Of a stretch of DNA of 40,641 bases, positions 24,124 to 32,207 are shown piece by piece. The stretch spans positions 94,352-134,992 of the forward strand of contig JAITMC010000038.1 of assembly GCA_031277615.1 (NCBI GenBank), given 5' to 3'. The notes beneath the pieces are model-generated. The model worked only from the letters and a program-made list of their open reading frames with translations. It was not told the origin of the DNA and made no database searches. Source of the stretch: Chryseobacterium sp. Lineage in GTDB: Bacteria > Bacteroidota > Bacteroidia > Flavobacteriales > Weeksellaceae. Positions within the stretch are counted from its first letter, which is position 1. Each line of letters starts with the position of its first letter. The position numbers were made by a program, and so were the translations under genes.

Positions 24124-24159
24124 TTCCTCTATTTGCCTTTACACAAAGGCAGACAGGAA
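24124..24159 (+). promoter_or_regulatory. hairpin in the ureA leader
   Basis: TGCCTTT (24134-24140) pairs with AAAGGCA (24145-24151) around a 4-base loop; outside, TTCCT (24124-24128) pairs with AGGAA (24155-24159). There is no T-run, so it is not a plain terminator. It ends 29 bases before the ureA ATG and may be a transcript control element or a protein-binding palindrome. Confidence 0.45.
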
Positions 24160-24188
24160 ATCGTATATCCAATTTTAAATACATTACT

Positions 24189-24491
24189 ATGCACTTAACA
24201 CCGAGAGAAACGGAAAAGCTTATGCTGTTCCTGGCAGGAGAACTTGCCCTTAAAAGAAAGGCGAGAGGCCTTAAACTGAACTATCCGGAATCCATCGCAT
24301 TAATCAGTCACTTCCTGCTTGAAGGAGCAAGAGACGGAAAAAAAGTAGCCGAACTGATGCAGGAAGGCGCTCAGCTTCTTACTAAAGAAGATGTAATGCC
24401 GGGCGTGGCAGAAATGATCCACGACGTACAGATTGAAGCAACCTTTCCGGACGGAACCAAGCTGGTAACCGTTCATAACCCAATCCGTTAA
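24189..24491 (+). CDS. ureA: urease subunit gamma
   Basis: This is the 100-residue small subunit of nickel urease, which hydrolyses urea to ammonia and carbamate in the cytoplasm. The start [19 protein letters not shown] and the end [16 protein letters not shown] are full family landmarks, and length is exactly typical. It is the first gene of the ureABC-EFGD operon; ureB follows after 14 bases. Separate gamma and beta genes are the common bacterial form, unlike the fused Helicobacter form. Confidence 0.97.
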   Translation: MHLTPRETEKLMLFLAGELALKRKARGLKLNYPESIALISHFLLEGARDGKKVAELMQEGAQLLTKEDVMPGVAEMIHDVQIEATFPDGTKLVTVHNPIR

Positions 24492-24505
24492 TACCTATTT
24501 CTATC

Positions 24506-24874
24506 ATGATACCAGGAGAAATTTTTGTAAAAGAAGGCACAATTATCTGCAATGAAGGCAGAGAAACAGCCAGAATCAAAGTAACCAATACAGGAGACCG
24601 TCCTATTCAGGTAGGCTCACACTTTCACTTTTTTGAAGTGAATAAGGCCATGAGCTTTGACCGTGAAAAAGCTTTCGGAAAAAGACTGAATATCGTAGCC
24701 AGTACTGCGGTACGTTTTGAACCGGGAGAAGAAAAAGAAGTGGAACTCGTAGAAATAGGAGGAACCAAAAAAGCAATGGGCTTCAATAACCTTGTTGACG
24801 GACAGGTGGATTCTGAAGAGCAGAAAAAAGAAAGCCTTGCCAAAGTTGAAGAATTAAACTTTAAAAACCACTAA
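24506..24874 (+). CDS. ureB: urease subunit beta
   Basis: This 122-residue structural subunit packs with UreA and UreC in the (alpha-beta-gamma)3 enzyme. [11 protein letters not shown], then [21 protein letters not shown] and [16 protein letters not shown] are conserved UreB blocks. The C-terminal about 20 residues ([20 protein letters not shown]) are a charged extension slightly longer than in Klebsiella. The ureC ATG follows after 1 base, suggesting translational coupling. Confidence 0.97.
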   Translation: MIPGEIFVKEGTIICNEGRETARIKVTNTGDRPIQVGSHFHFFEVNKAMSFDREKAFGKRLNIVASTAVRFEPGEEKEVELVEIGGTKKAMGFNNLVDGQVDSEEQKKESLAKVEELNFKNH

Positions 24875-24875
24875 G

Positions 24876-26597
24876 ATGAGCTTAAACGTAGACAGAAAAC
24901 AATACGCCAATATATTAGGGCCTACAGCCGGAGACAAAATCAGACTGGGAGACACCGAAATTATCATTGAAATAGAAAAAGATTTCACCCATTACGGAGA
25001 CGAAGCCGTTTTCGGAGGTGGTAAAACCGTTCGTGACGGGATGGGACAAAACGTAACTGCCAAAAGAAACGAAGGAGTTCTTGACCTCTGTATCACAGGA
25101 GCTGTCATCATCGACCACTGGGGAATTGTAAAAGGAGACATCGGGATCAAAGACGGAAAAATCGTAGGTATCGGAAAAGCAGGAAACCCTGATACCATGG
25201 ATGGGGTAACGCCCAATATGATCATTGGTGCTTCTACAGAAGTTCACGGAGGAAAAGGATATATCGTCACTGCCGGAGGAATTGATACCCACATTCACTA
25301 CATCTGCCCTCAACAGATCGAAACTTCCCTGTACAGCGGTATCACAACAATGATCGGAGGGGGCACAGGGCCAAATGACGGAACGAATGCTACAACAGTA
25401 ACGCCAGGTAAATTCAACATGCAGAAAATGCTTGAAGCGGCTGAAGAATACCCTATGAATCTTGGATTCTTCGGAAAAGGAAACTGTTCAGCAGAAGAAC
25501 CTATCGAAGAACAGGTGGAAGCAGGTGCTCTGGGAGTAAAGATCCATGAAGACTGGGGAGCAACTCCCGCAACGATTGATGCCGCTTTGAAAGTAGCCGA
25601 TAAATATGACGTTCAGGTGGCCATCCATACCGATACTTTAAATGAAGGCGGATTTCTTGAAGATACCATGAGAGCCATCAACGGAAGAGTAATCCATACC
25701 TTCCACACAGAAGGTGCAGGGGGAGGACACGCCCCGGATATCATCAAAGCTGCCATGTATCCGAATGTATTACCGGCTTCTACAAACCCGACACGTCCCT
25801 ACACAATAAACACCATCGATGAGCACCTGGATATGCTGATGGTTTGTCATCATTTGAGCAAAAACATCCCTGAAGATGTGGCTTTCGCAGATTCACGGAT
25901 CCGTCCTGAAACCATTGCTGCGGAAGATATCCTTCACGATATGGGCGTATTCAGCATTATGAGTTCCGATTCTCAGGCTATGGGAAGACCAGGAGAAGTG
26001 ATCACCAGAACATGGCAGACCGCAAGCAAAATGAAGGAGCAGAGAGGTGATTTAGAGGAAGATCAGGACAGCGGAAATGATAATTACCGGGCTAAAAGAT
26101 ATGTCGCTAAATATACCATCAACCCCGCTATTGCACATGGTATTTCAGAATATGTAGGATCTCTTGAAGAAGGAAAACTGGCGGATTTAGTGATCTGGAA
26201 ACCGGCATTGTTCGGAGTAAAACCTGAAATGATTGTAAAAGGTGGATTCGTGATTGCTGCTAAGATGGGAGATCCGAATGCTTCTATTCCAACACCACAG
26301 CCCATCATCTACAGAAATATGTTCGGGGCTCACGGAAAAGCAAAATTCGGAACCTGTGCCAATTTCGTTTCTCAGGTATCCATCGACAACGGAACGATTG
26401 CCTCTTATAAATTGGAGAAAATGATTCTTCCCGTGAAAAACTGTAGAAATATCTCCAAAAAAGACCTTATCCATAACGATAAGACCCCTTTAATTGAAGT
26501 AAATCCTGAAAACTACAAAGTAACGGTTGATGGTGAATACATCACCTGTGAACCGGCTGAAAAACTTCCTCTGACCCAACTGTATTACTTGTTCTAA
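24876..26597 (+). CDS. ureC: urease subunit alpha (catalytic)
   Basis: The 573-residue catalytic subunit carries the two-nickel site. All ligands are present with a constant shift of +5 against Klebsiella numbering: His139, His141, carbamylated Lys222 (in [11 protein letters not shown]), His251, His277 and Asp365. The mobile-flap Cys324 and the catalytic His325 are in MVCHHLSKN. Nothing is missing or truncated, so the enzyme should be active once nickel is inserted. A GC-rich repeat hairpin follows in the gap to the next gene. Confidence 0.98.
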   Translation: MSLNVDRKQYANILGPTAGDKIRLGDTEIIIEIEKDFTHYGDEAVFGGGKTVRDGMGQNVTAKRNEGVLDLCITGAVIIDHWGIVKGDIGIKDGKIVGIGKAGNPDTMDGVTPNMIIGASTEVHGGKGYIVTAGGIDTHIHYICPQQIETSLYSGITTMIGGGTGPNDGTNATTVTPGKFNMQKMLEAAEEYPMNLGFFGKGNCSAEEPIEEQVEAGALGVKIHEDWGATPATIDAALKVADKYDVQVAIHTDTLNEGGFLEDTMRAINGRVIHTFHTEGAGGGHAPDIIKAAMYPNVLPASTNPTRPYTINTIDEHLDMLMVCHHLSKNIPEDVAFADSRIRPETIAAEDILHDMGVFSIMSSDSQAMGRPGEVITRTWQTASKMKEQRGDLEEDQDSGNDNYRAKRYVAKYTINPAIAHGISEYVGSLEEGKLADLVIWKPALFGVKPEMIVKGGFVIAAKMGDPNASIPTPQPIIYRNMFGAHGKAKFGTCANFVSQVSIDNGTIASYKLEKMILPVKNCRNISKKDLIHNDKTPLIEVNPENYKVTVDGEYITCEPAEKLPLTQLYYLF

Positions 26598-26653
26598 AGA
26601 TAAATCTTGTTGACTCAAACCTGGCAGGCCTCAAAAACCTGTTGGGTTTATCT
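26598..26653. repeat. inverted-repeat element between ureC and the barrel gene
   Basis: AGATAAA (26598-26604) is mirrored by TTTATCT (26647-26653). Inside, AAACC-CAGG is mirrored by CCTG-GGTTT. The AAACCTG/CAGGTTT type of element is, from memory, a common dispersed intergenic repeat in Flavobacteriia. It may act as a weak terminator or a transcript-stability element within the operon. Confidence 0.5.
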
Positions 26654-26699
26654 AAAATTTATTCACAGCATGTAAAACAATTATAGAACTACGTTTAGA

Positions 26700-27347
26700 A
26701 TGAAATATTTAAATAAAACCGTTTTTTCCCTTGCTGTAGCCGGGATGGCTGTGCTTTCAGGAAATGTAAGCGCTCAGTTTCTGGGCGGACACAGGATTAA
26801 AAGCGATGAAGAAGGACCCAAAGGCCAGCTGATGGTATACGGTTCATTGGATTACACTAAAGTTACCACGCCGTCAACGAGCAGCAGCACCGTTTCCAGT
26901 GCACCGCTTGGCGTAGGATATTTTATTAATAATAATGACCTTATCGGAGTGAACTATGCTTATTCGCAAAATACTGTTGATCACAATGTGGTCTATAAAC
27001 AGAACGAAGCGGGGATCTGGTACAGCCCGTCATTAATGCTCGGGAAATACTTTGTCCTGATCGGGCAGATCGACGCTCATTATGTGTGGGGGCAACAACA
27101 GGCGACAGCGGCTGAAGGGATGAATAACTTCAACGGATTCCGTCTCCGTGCTTACCCTTTGATCGGAATTCTATTAGGGGGAGGCTGGGCCCTGAAATTC
27201 AAGTTTGCAGAACTTTCAATGCTTCAGACCAAAACCAAAGAAGAAGGCTGGACCAAAAGCTATGTGGCAGGAATCAGTGGTTCCACATTCGGGGTAGGTA
27301 TTTCTAAAAATTTTGACTTCAGAAAAAAATCAGACAATGATCATTAA
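26700..27347 (+). CDS. outer-membrane beta-barrel-like protein inside the urease operon
   Basis: This 215-residue protein has a signal peptide (about 1-25, ending VSAQ) and alternating hydrophobic strands typical of a small outer-membrane barrel (LMVYGSLDYTKV, PLGVGYFINNNDLIGVNYAY, ALKFKFAELSML, SGSTFGVGISKNFDF). It is not a known urease accessory protein. Its end overlaps the ureE start by 11 bases, so the two must be co-transcribed and probably coupled. A role in urea or nickel passage across the outer membrane is an inference from position only. It ends RKKSDNDH rather than in an aromatic residue, but the last strand NFDF is close. Confidence 0.8.
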   Translation: MKYLNKTVFSLAVAGMAVLSGNVSAQFLGGHRIKSDEEGPKGQLMVYGSLDYTKVTTPSTSSSTVSSAPLGVGYFINNNDLIGVNYAYSQNTVDHNVVYKQNEAGIWYSPSLMLGKYFVLIGQIDAHYVWGQQQATAAEGMNNFNGFRLRAYPLIGILLGGGWALKFKFAELSMLQTKTKEEGWTKSYVAGISGSTFGVGISKNFDFRKKSDNDH

Positions 27348-27846
27348 TCAAACCATAGGCAATCTCACCGAAAACCCTACAGAAAAAAATATAGACTACC
27401 TGGACCTGGAATGGTTTGAAACCACCAAAAGGATTCAGCGTAAAAAAACCAGACAGGGAACGGATGTGGCCATCAAATTTCTCAGAGAAGGACAGCGTCT
27501 GCGCGAAGGTGACATCCTTTTTGAAGATGCCGAAAAAGTGATTGCCGTAAATGTTGTAGAAACAGAAGCTATTGTAATGGCACCCGGCTCTTTACTGGAA
27601 ATGGGAACCGTATGCTATGAAATCGGAAACAAGCACATTCCACTTTTTATTCAGGAGGATAAAGTGTTGCTCCCTTTTGAAATGCCGATGTTCAGATGGC
27701 TGGAAGCAAGCGGTTTCAAACCGGAAAAACAATCCGTAAAGCTGCTGAATCTTCTGAAATCCAATGTAGAACCTCATGGGCATGGAAGCCTGGGGTCAAC
27801 AATTTTCACCAAAATCCTAAAAATGGCTGCTCCGAAAGATGAATAA
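27337..27846 (+). CDS. ureE: urease accessory protein UreE (nickel chaperone)
   Basis: This 169-residue protein binds nickel and hands it to UreG. ATG at 27337 (MIINQTIGNL) is chosen over the in-frame ATA-like start upstream because it fits the family N-terminus. The peptide-binding N-domain includes DVAIKFLREGQRLREGD, and the metal domain has GNKHIPLFI and the FEMPMFRWLEASGF block. The His-rich tail is short (PHGHG) compared with the Klebsiella form, which is usual in this phylum. It overlaps the previous gene by 11 bases and ureF by 8. Confidence 0.93.
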   Translation: MIINQTIGNLTENPTEKNIDYLDLEWFETTKRIQRKKTRQGTDVAIKFLREGQRLREGDILFEDAEKVIAVNVVETEAIVMAPGSLLEMGTVCYEIGNKHIPLFIQEDKVLLPFEMPMFRWLEASGFKPEKQSVKLLNLLKSNVEPHGHGSLGSTIFTKILKMAAPKDE

Positions 27847-28537
27847 TATGAACATCAACTTTTTATCAGGATTACTTCACCTTGCAGATCCTACGCTTCC
27901 TATCGGTGGCTATACACATTCCAACGGCCTGGAAACTTATGTACAGGAAAGAATCGTTCATAACGCAGAGACTGCGAAAGAATTTGTGCAGAATATGCTT
28001 CAGTACAACCTGAAATACAACGATGGTGCCTTTGTGAAACTGGCTTACAAAGCAGCAGAAAAAGGAGATCTCTCGGGGCTGTTGGATCTTGATAATGAAT
28101 GTAACGCGATAAAATGCCCAAAAGAAATCCGTCAGGCCAGCCAGAAACTGGGTTTAAGATTAATAAAAATATTCAAAAGGCGAGAAAGTTTTCCTTTTAT
28201 GGAGGCATTTGAAAAAGCCATTCAGAATAAAGAAGCCAATTCCCATTACTGTATTGTCTTTGGAGTTTATGCTTATTTAATGAAGATTCCTTTATATGAA
28301 GCATTATTAGGATTTTATTATACCTCAGTTGCCGGAATGGTCACCAATGCCGTCAAGCTGGTGCCTCTGGGACAGCTTGACGGGCAGGATATCTTATTCG
28401 CATTATATCCTGTCATGGAAAAAACGGTTTGGGAAACGATGGAGCTGGACCGGGATATGGTAGGACTTTGCAATACAGCCTTTGATATCAGGTGTATGCA
28501 GCATGAAAGATTGTATTCAAGACTTTATATGTCGTAG
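27839..28537 (+). CDS. ureF: urease accessory protein UreF
   Basis: This 232-residue all-helical protein joins UreD (UreH) and UreG in the complex that activates urease. The family start LLHLADPTLPIGGYTHSNGLE is clear, followed by TNAVKLVPLGQLDGQ near the C-terminus. ATG at 27839 overlaps the end of ureE; ATG at 27848 is an alternative three codons in. A 140-base gap with an inverted repeat separates it from ureG, the only long gap after ureE. Confidence 0.94.
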   Translation: MNNMNINFLSGLLHLADPTLPIGGYTHSNGLETYVQERIVHNAETAKEFVQNMLQYNLKYNDGAFVKLAYKAAEKGDLSGLLDLDNECNAIKCPKEIRQASQKLGLRLIKIFKRRESFPFMEAFEKAIQNKEANSHYCIVFGVYAYLMKIPLYEALLGFYYTSVAGMVTNAVKLVPLGQLDGQDILFALYPVMEKTVWETMELDRDMVGLCNTAFDIRCMQHERLYSRLYMS

Positions 28538-28581
28538 GAAAATAAATACGATATGTGAGTGAAGATGTCTTTGCTGAGTTG

Positions 28582-28641
28582 TAACGCCTTTGCGAACGAA
28601 AATCTTCACAATCATTAAAAATCTTAGCGCACTTGGCGTTA
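28582..28641. repeat. long-armed inverted repeat between ureF and ureG
   Basis: TAACGCC-tt-TGCG (28582-28594) is mirrored by CGCA-ctt-GGCGTTA (28628-28641). The text around (TTAGCGCACTTGGCG) is like a dispersed repeat seen in Chryseobacterium intergenic DNA. It may attenuate or stabilise the operon transcript. Confidence 0.55.
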
Positions 28642-28677
28642 AAAAAACAAAAACAAACAAAGTAAAATTTAGAAAAA

Positions 28678-29316
28678 ATGGAAAACAGAAAATATATAAA
28701 AGTTGGGGTGGCAGGACCTGTAGGGTCAGGAAAAACTGCATTATTGGAACGTTTAAGCAGAAAATTATTCGGGACTTACGATCTTGGAGTAATCACCAAT
28801 GATATTTATACCAAAGAAGACGCGGAATTCATGGCGAAAAACAGCCTTCTTCCCCACGACAGAATTATCGGAGTAGAAACAGGAGGTTGTCCTCACACGG
28901 CCATTCGTGAAGATGCCAGCATGAACCTTGAGGCGGTAGATGAACTGGCAGCCCGCTTTCCGGAAATAGAACTGGTCCTTATCGAAAGTGGAGGCGATAA
29001 CCTTTCAGCGACTTTCAGTCCGGATCTGGCCGATGTTACCATCTTTATTATTGACGTGGCAGAAGGAGAGAAAATTCCAAGAAAAGGCGGCCCGGGCATT
29101 ACAAGGTCTGATCTTTTGATCATCAATAAAATTGACCTTGCGCCACACGTAGGAGCGAGCCTTGAAGTAATGGAAAGAGATGCCAGAAGAATGAGAAACG
29201 GAAATCCTTTCGTTTTCACAAACCTTAAAACAGATGAAGGGCTGGATAAAGTGATCGGATGGATCAAAAAATATGCGCTTCTTGAAGAAGTTGAAGAACC
29301 GAACCTCGTAAGATAA
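28678..29316 (+). CDS. ureG: urease accessory GTPase UreG
   Basis: This 212-residue SIMIBI-class GTPase drives nickel insertion into UreC. The P-loop GPVGSGKT is at 13-20, the nickel-binding Cys-Pro-His motif is Cys71-Pro72-His73 in [15 protein letters not shown], and the guanine-specificity motif NKID follows later. All known functional residues are present. The stop is directly followed by the ureD ATG. Confidence 0.97.
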   Translation: MENRKYIKVGVAGPVGSGKTALLERLSRKLFGTYDLGVITNDIYTKEDAEFMAKNSLLPHDRIIGVETGGCPHTAIREDASMNLEAVDELAARFPEIELVLIESGGDNLSATFSPDLADVTIFIIDVAEGEKIPRKGGPGITRSDLLIINKIDLAPHVGASLEVMERDARRMRNGNPFVFTNLKTDEGLDKVIGWIKKYALLEEVEEPNLVR

Positions 29317-30105
29317 ATGGACAGCCGGTTACATATAATTGCAGGGTTCAAGGGAGGAGAATCCTATGTAAAAGATCTTTATGTCTCACTTCCCTTCAGG
29401 GTAGTTTCCGTAGGACAACGGAAAACCGACAAAAAGCTCTATCAGATGGTGATGAGCTCCTCTCCCGGAATTCTGGACGGAGACCACTATCATCTGGAAG
29501 TAGCTCTGGAAAAGGGGGCTTCCCTTCAGCTGCAGTCGCAGTCGTACCAAAGACTGTTCAATATGAAAGATAAGGCTGTTCAGGAACTTCATGTGAAAAT
29601 GGAAGATAATACCTCTTTTGCTTATGTTCCTCATCCGGTGGTACCGCATGAAGATTCCAATTTTCAGAGCAAAGCCAGTATTCAGGTCGGAAAAAACAGC
29701 CAGATTATCATCAGTGAGATCATTACCTGCGGAAGAAAGCACTATGGAGAGGTTTTTAAACTGAAACGCTTTCAGAACCTTATGGAAATCTATCATAATC
29801 ATAAACTGGTCATCAAAGATAATGTGGTGATCCAGCCGGAACTGATCCCGATCAGCTGTATCGGAAATCTGGAGCAGTATACCCATCAGGGAACCCTTAT
29901 TTTCTACAGTACCAAAGATCAGGTAGATAAAAACGGATTAATTGAGGAAATCACTGAAGCAGCAGCAGAGCACCGGGAAGATATGGAAGTAGGAGTTTCC
30001 GCCATGGAAGACAATGGTTTTGTGGTAAGAGCTTTGGGACATGGAGGCGAGCTGATGTATAACTTCTTTCTTCATATCCAGGAAATCCTCTGGTCGCTGG
30101 AATAA
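29317..30105 (+). CDS. ureD: urease accessory protein UreD (UreH)
   Basis: This 262-residue protein is the scaffold that binds apo-urease and passes nickel through its channel. The blocks SSSPGILDGDHYHLE, QSYQRLFNM and VPHPVVPHEDSNF match the family. It is shorter than many UreD (about 270-300 residues) but complete at both ends. The start abuts the ureG stop with no gap. It closes the core urease operon. Confidence 0.93.
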   Translation: MDSRLHIIAGFKGGESYVKDLYVSLPFRVVSVGQRKTDKKLYQMVMSSSPGILDGDHYHLEVALEKGASLQLQSQSYQRLFNMKDKAVQELHVKMEDNTSFAYVPHPVVPHEDSNFQSKASIQVGKNSQIIISEIITCGRKHYGEVFKLKRFQNLMEIYHNHKLVIKDNVVIQPELIPISCIGNLEQYTHQGTLIFYSTKDQVDKNGLIEEITEAAAEHREDMEVGVSAMEDNGFVVRALGHGGELMYNFFLHIQEILWSLE

Positions 30106-30148
30106 ATCAGTGTCCTTTAATGAGCGGTCTCAATCTGTGGTAAAAATA

Positions 30149-30307
30149 CATTCAATAGAAGCGGGTTTCAGTCCGCTGAAATAAAGGAAATCATCCAATG
30201 ATTTTTACCCCAGATCAATCAGGCGATGAATTTTTAAATACGATTCTCTGTGGAATCTACAGGGAACAATATTCAATACAAACGGGCTTTAGCCCGTTTA
30301 AATAAAT
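30149..30307 (+). repeat. two tandem copies of a hairpin repeat after ureD
   Basis: Copy 1 has the hairpin AGCGG-CCGCT (30160-30176) after ATTCAATAG; copy 2 has the perfect AAACGGGCT/AGCCCGTTT hairpin (30280-30299) after ATTCAATAC. Both are followed by AAATAAA. The second ends 18 bases before the nickel-permease ATG. They are likely copies of a dispersed palindromic repeat and may end or slow transcription from the urease genes. Confidence 0.65.
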
Positions 30308-30317
30308 AGAAATAAAA

Positions 30318-31019
30318 ATGGATAGTACAGTTTGGGCACTTCTGCTAAGTGCCGTTTCAATAAGTTTTATACATACAGCCTCAGGACCGGACCATTATCT
30401 GCCCTTCATCGTGATCTCAAAATCCAAAAAATGGAGTGGGATGAAAACGGCCGTATTAACCGTAGTCTGCGGTTTGGGACATGTATTAAGCTCCTTAATT
30501 TTAGGCTTTATCGGAGTCTTTCTGGGCTGGCAGCTGAACAAAATCTCATGGTTTCAGGACATCAGAGGCAATTTTTCAGGATGGGCATTGCTGATTTTTG
30601 GCGGAATTTATCTGATTTATGGGCTGATTCAGGCTATCAGGAACAAGCCACACAAGCATTTCGATGTCATGGGAGATGATGTGTATGTCTATGAACACAA
30701 TCATACCGAAATGGTGATGCCTCAGAAAAGAATAAAGGTGACTCCGCTTGTGCTGTTCATGATTTTCGTGATGGGACCGAGTGAACCGTTGATTCCTTTA
30801 CTGTTCTATTCCGGGGTAAAACATTCCATGTCTGAAATTGCAGTTCTTGTAACCTCATTTACGGCAACAACAGTGCTTACCATGCTGGGAATGGTGCTGC
30901 TGGGACGTTACGGATATTCAACCTTATTCAACACAGAAAAACTGGAAAGATATATGGGAGTCGTGAGCGGAGCAGTGGTAACGGTTTGCGGTGTTGGGAT
31001 GGTATTCCTTGGATGGTAG
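30318..31019 (+). CDS. NicO/UreH-type nickel permease
   Basis: This 233-residue inner-membrane protein has about six membrane helices. The first helix holds IHTASGPDHYLPF, a version of the H-x4-D-H metal motif of nickel/cobalt permeases of the NicO/HupE-UreH group. A cytoplasmic loop is His-rich (NKPHKHFD, then YEHNHTE), fit to collect Ni2+. It lies next to the urease genes, so nickel supply to urease is the likely job. It is not the larger NixA/HoxN form. Start at 30318 matches the family's short N-terminus. Confidence 0.85.
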   Translation: MDSTVWALLLSAVSISFIHTASGPDHYLPFIVISKSKKWSGMKTAVLTVVCGLGHVLSSLILGFIGVFLGWQLNKISWFQDIRGNFSGWALLIFGGIYLIYGLIQAIRNKPHKHFDVMGDDVYVYEHNHTEMVMPQKRIKVTPLVLFMIFVMGPSEPLIPLLFYSGVKHSMSEIAVLVTSFTATTVLTMLGMVLLGRYGYSTLFNTEKLERYMGVVSGAVVTVCGVGMVFLGW

Positions 31020-31020
31020 C

Positions 31021-31235
31021 TGGTTTGCAGGGGTGAGTGGGGTGGGTTTGAGAGTTTGGGAGTTGGAGGGTTTGAGGGTTTGAGAGATGGAATGTTAAAG
31101 TTCAGGGTCGTCATTCTTTCACTGATGATTTCACCATTCACTGGCGAAGCAAATCTGACTATTGACTTTTAAACCTGCAATGTCTCTCATCTCTTAGTCT
31201 ATTATCTCTATCCAATATTTCTTATCAATAATACA
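31021..31235 (+). repeat. purine-rich dispersed repeat, copy 3, with pyrimidine tail
   Basis: Directly after the permease stop the plus strand is G-rich (GGTTTGAGAGTTTGGGAG repeated in variant form to about 31090). It is followed by a CT-rich, simple tail (CTCTCATCTCTTAGTCTATTATC near 31185). No gene lies in the gap to 31248. Confidence 0.65.
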
Positions 31236-31247
31236 ATTAAAAAAACT

Positions 31248-32132
31248 ATGGAAGAATTTTTCAAAAAAATCCCTTTTATCGATACTATTTTGAAAGGAAT
31301 CGGGCAGATCATGCTTCAGGAAAACCGCTGGACGGGACTTCTGTTTCTGGTCGGTATTTTTCTCGGAAGCTGGCAGGGTGGTGTAGCGGTATTATTGTCT
31401 ACGGCAGCCGGAACTTTTACGGCAATGAAGCTGAAATATAACCCATCTGAAATCAATGCCGGACTGTATGGTTTCAGTGCAGCATTGGTAGGGGTGGCTT
31501 TGTCTTTTGTGTTTCAGGCAACGCTTCTGATCTGGGTGCTCATTGTAATAGGAGGAGCTTTGGCTGCGGTGATCCAGCATTTTTTTATCGTAAAAAAAAT
31601 TCCGGTATTTACCCTTCCGTTTATCCTGATTACCTGGGTTTGTGTGTTTGTTCTGCATCACTTTACGCAGATTCCGCCATCAGAGATGATGTCTGCACCG
31701 CTGGAAACTGCAGATTATGATGATTTTCTTACCTGTACCAACGCCTTCGGGGAAGTCATATTCCAGGGAGGAATTCTTTCGGGGATTATTTTCTTCGTGG
31801 CTGTTTTCATCAGCTCTCCGGCAGCAGCACTCTATGGCTTTGCGGGAGCCATTCTGGGGTCTTATATCTCCCATATGAACGGGGAGCCCATCGAGAAGAT
31901 CCACATGGGACTTTTCGGATTCAATGCTGTGCTTTCTGCCATCGTTTTCTCAGGATTTAAAAAGATAAACGGGCTATGGGTACTGATTGCCGTAGCTGTT
32001 ACAGTAGGAATAGATGATCTGCTGGTAGATCACAACACGCTGGGCGAAGTAGGAGGAGTGCTTACCTTTCCTTTTGTGGCCGGAACATGGATCACGCTTC
32101 TGATTCAGAAACTGTTTAAAACAAAAAAATAA
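31248..32132 (+). CDS. urea transporter (UT family channel)
   Basis: This 294-residue membrane protein has about ten helices in two related halves, as in the bacterial/mammalian urea channel family. NPSEINAGLYGFSAALVGVAL in the first half and EKIHMGLFGFNAVLSAIVF in the second are the paired pore motifs. It would let urea into the cytoplasm for urease. It lies in the same transcription direction between the nickel permease and the TonB receptor, about 230 bases from the permease. Confidence 0.92.
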   Translation: MEEFFKKIPFIDTILKGIGQIMLQENRWTGLLFLVGIFLGSWQGGVAVLLSTAAGTFTAMKLKYNPSEINAGLYGFSAALVGVALSFVFQATLLIWVLIVIGGALAAVIQHFFIVKKIPVFTLPFILITWVCVFVLHHFTQIPPSEMMSAPLETADYDDFLTCTNAFGEVIFQGGILSGIIFFVAVFISSPAAALYGFAGAILGSYISHMNGEPIEKIHMGLFGFNAVLSAIVFSGFKKINGLWVLIAVAVTVGIDDLLVDHNTLGEVGGVLTFPFVAGTWITLLIQKLFKTKK

Positions 32133-32147
32133 AGAAAAAAACATTGA

Positions 32148-32172
32148 AGATAAGGTTTCATAGCTCTTATCT
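32148..32172. promoter_or_regulatory. inverted repeat upstream of the TonB receptor gene
   Basis: AGATAAG (32148-32154) is mirrored by CTTATCT (32166-32172) with an 11-base spacer, 35 bases before the receptor ATG. It could be an operator (for example for a nickel or AraC regulator) or a leader hairpin. Two 7-bp arms can arise by chance, so confidence is modest. Confidence 0.35.
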
Positions 32173-32207
32173 CCAAAAAATCTAAAACAACAATAAAACA
32201 ATCAAAA

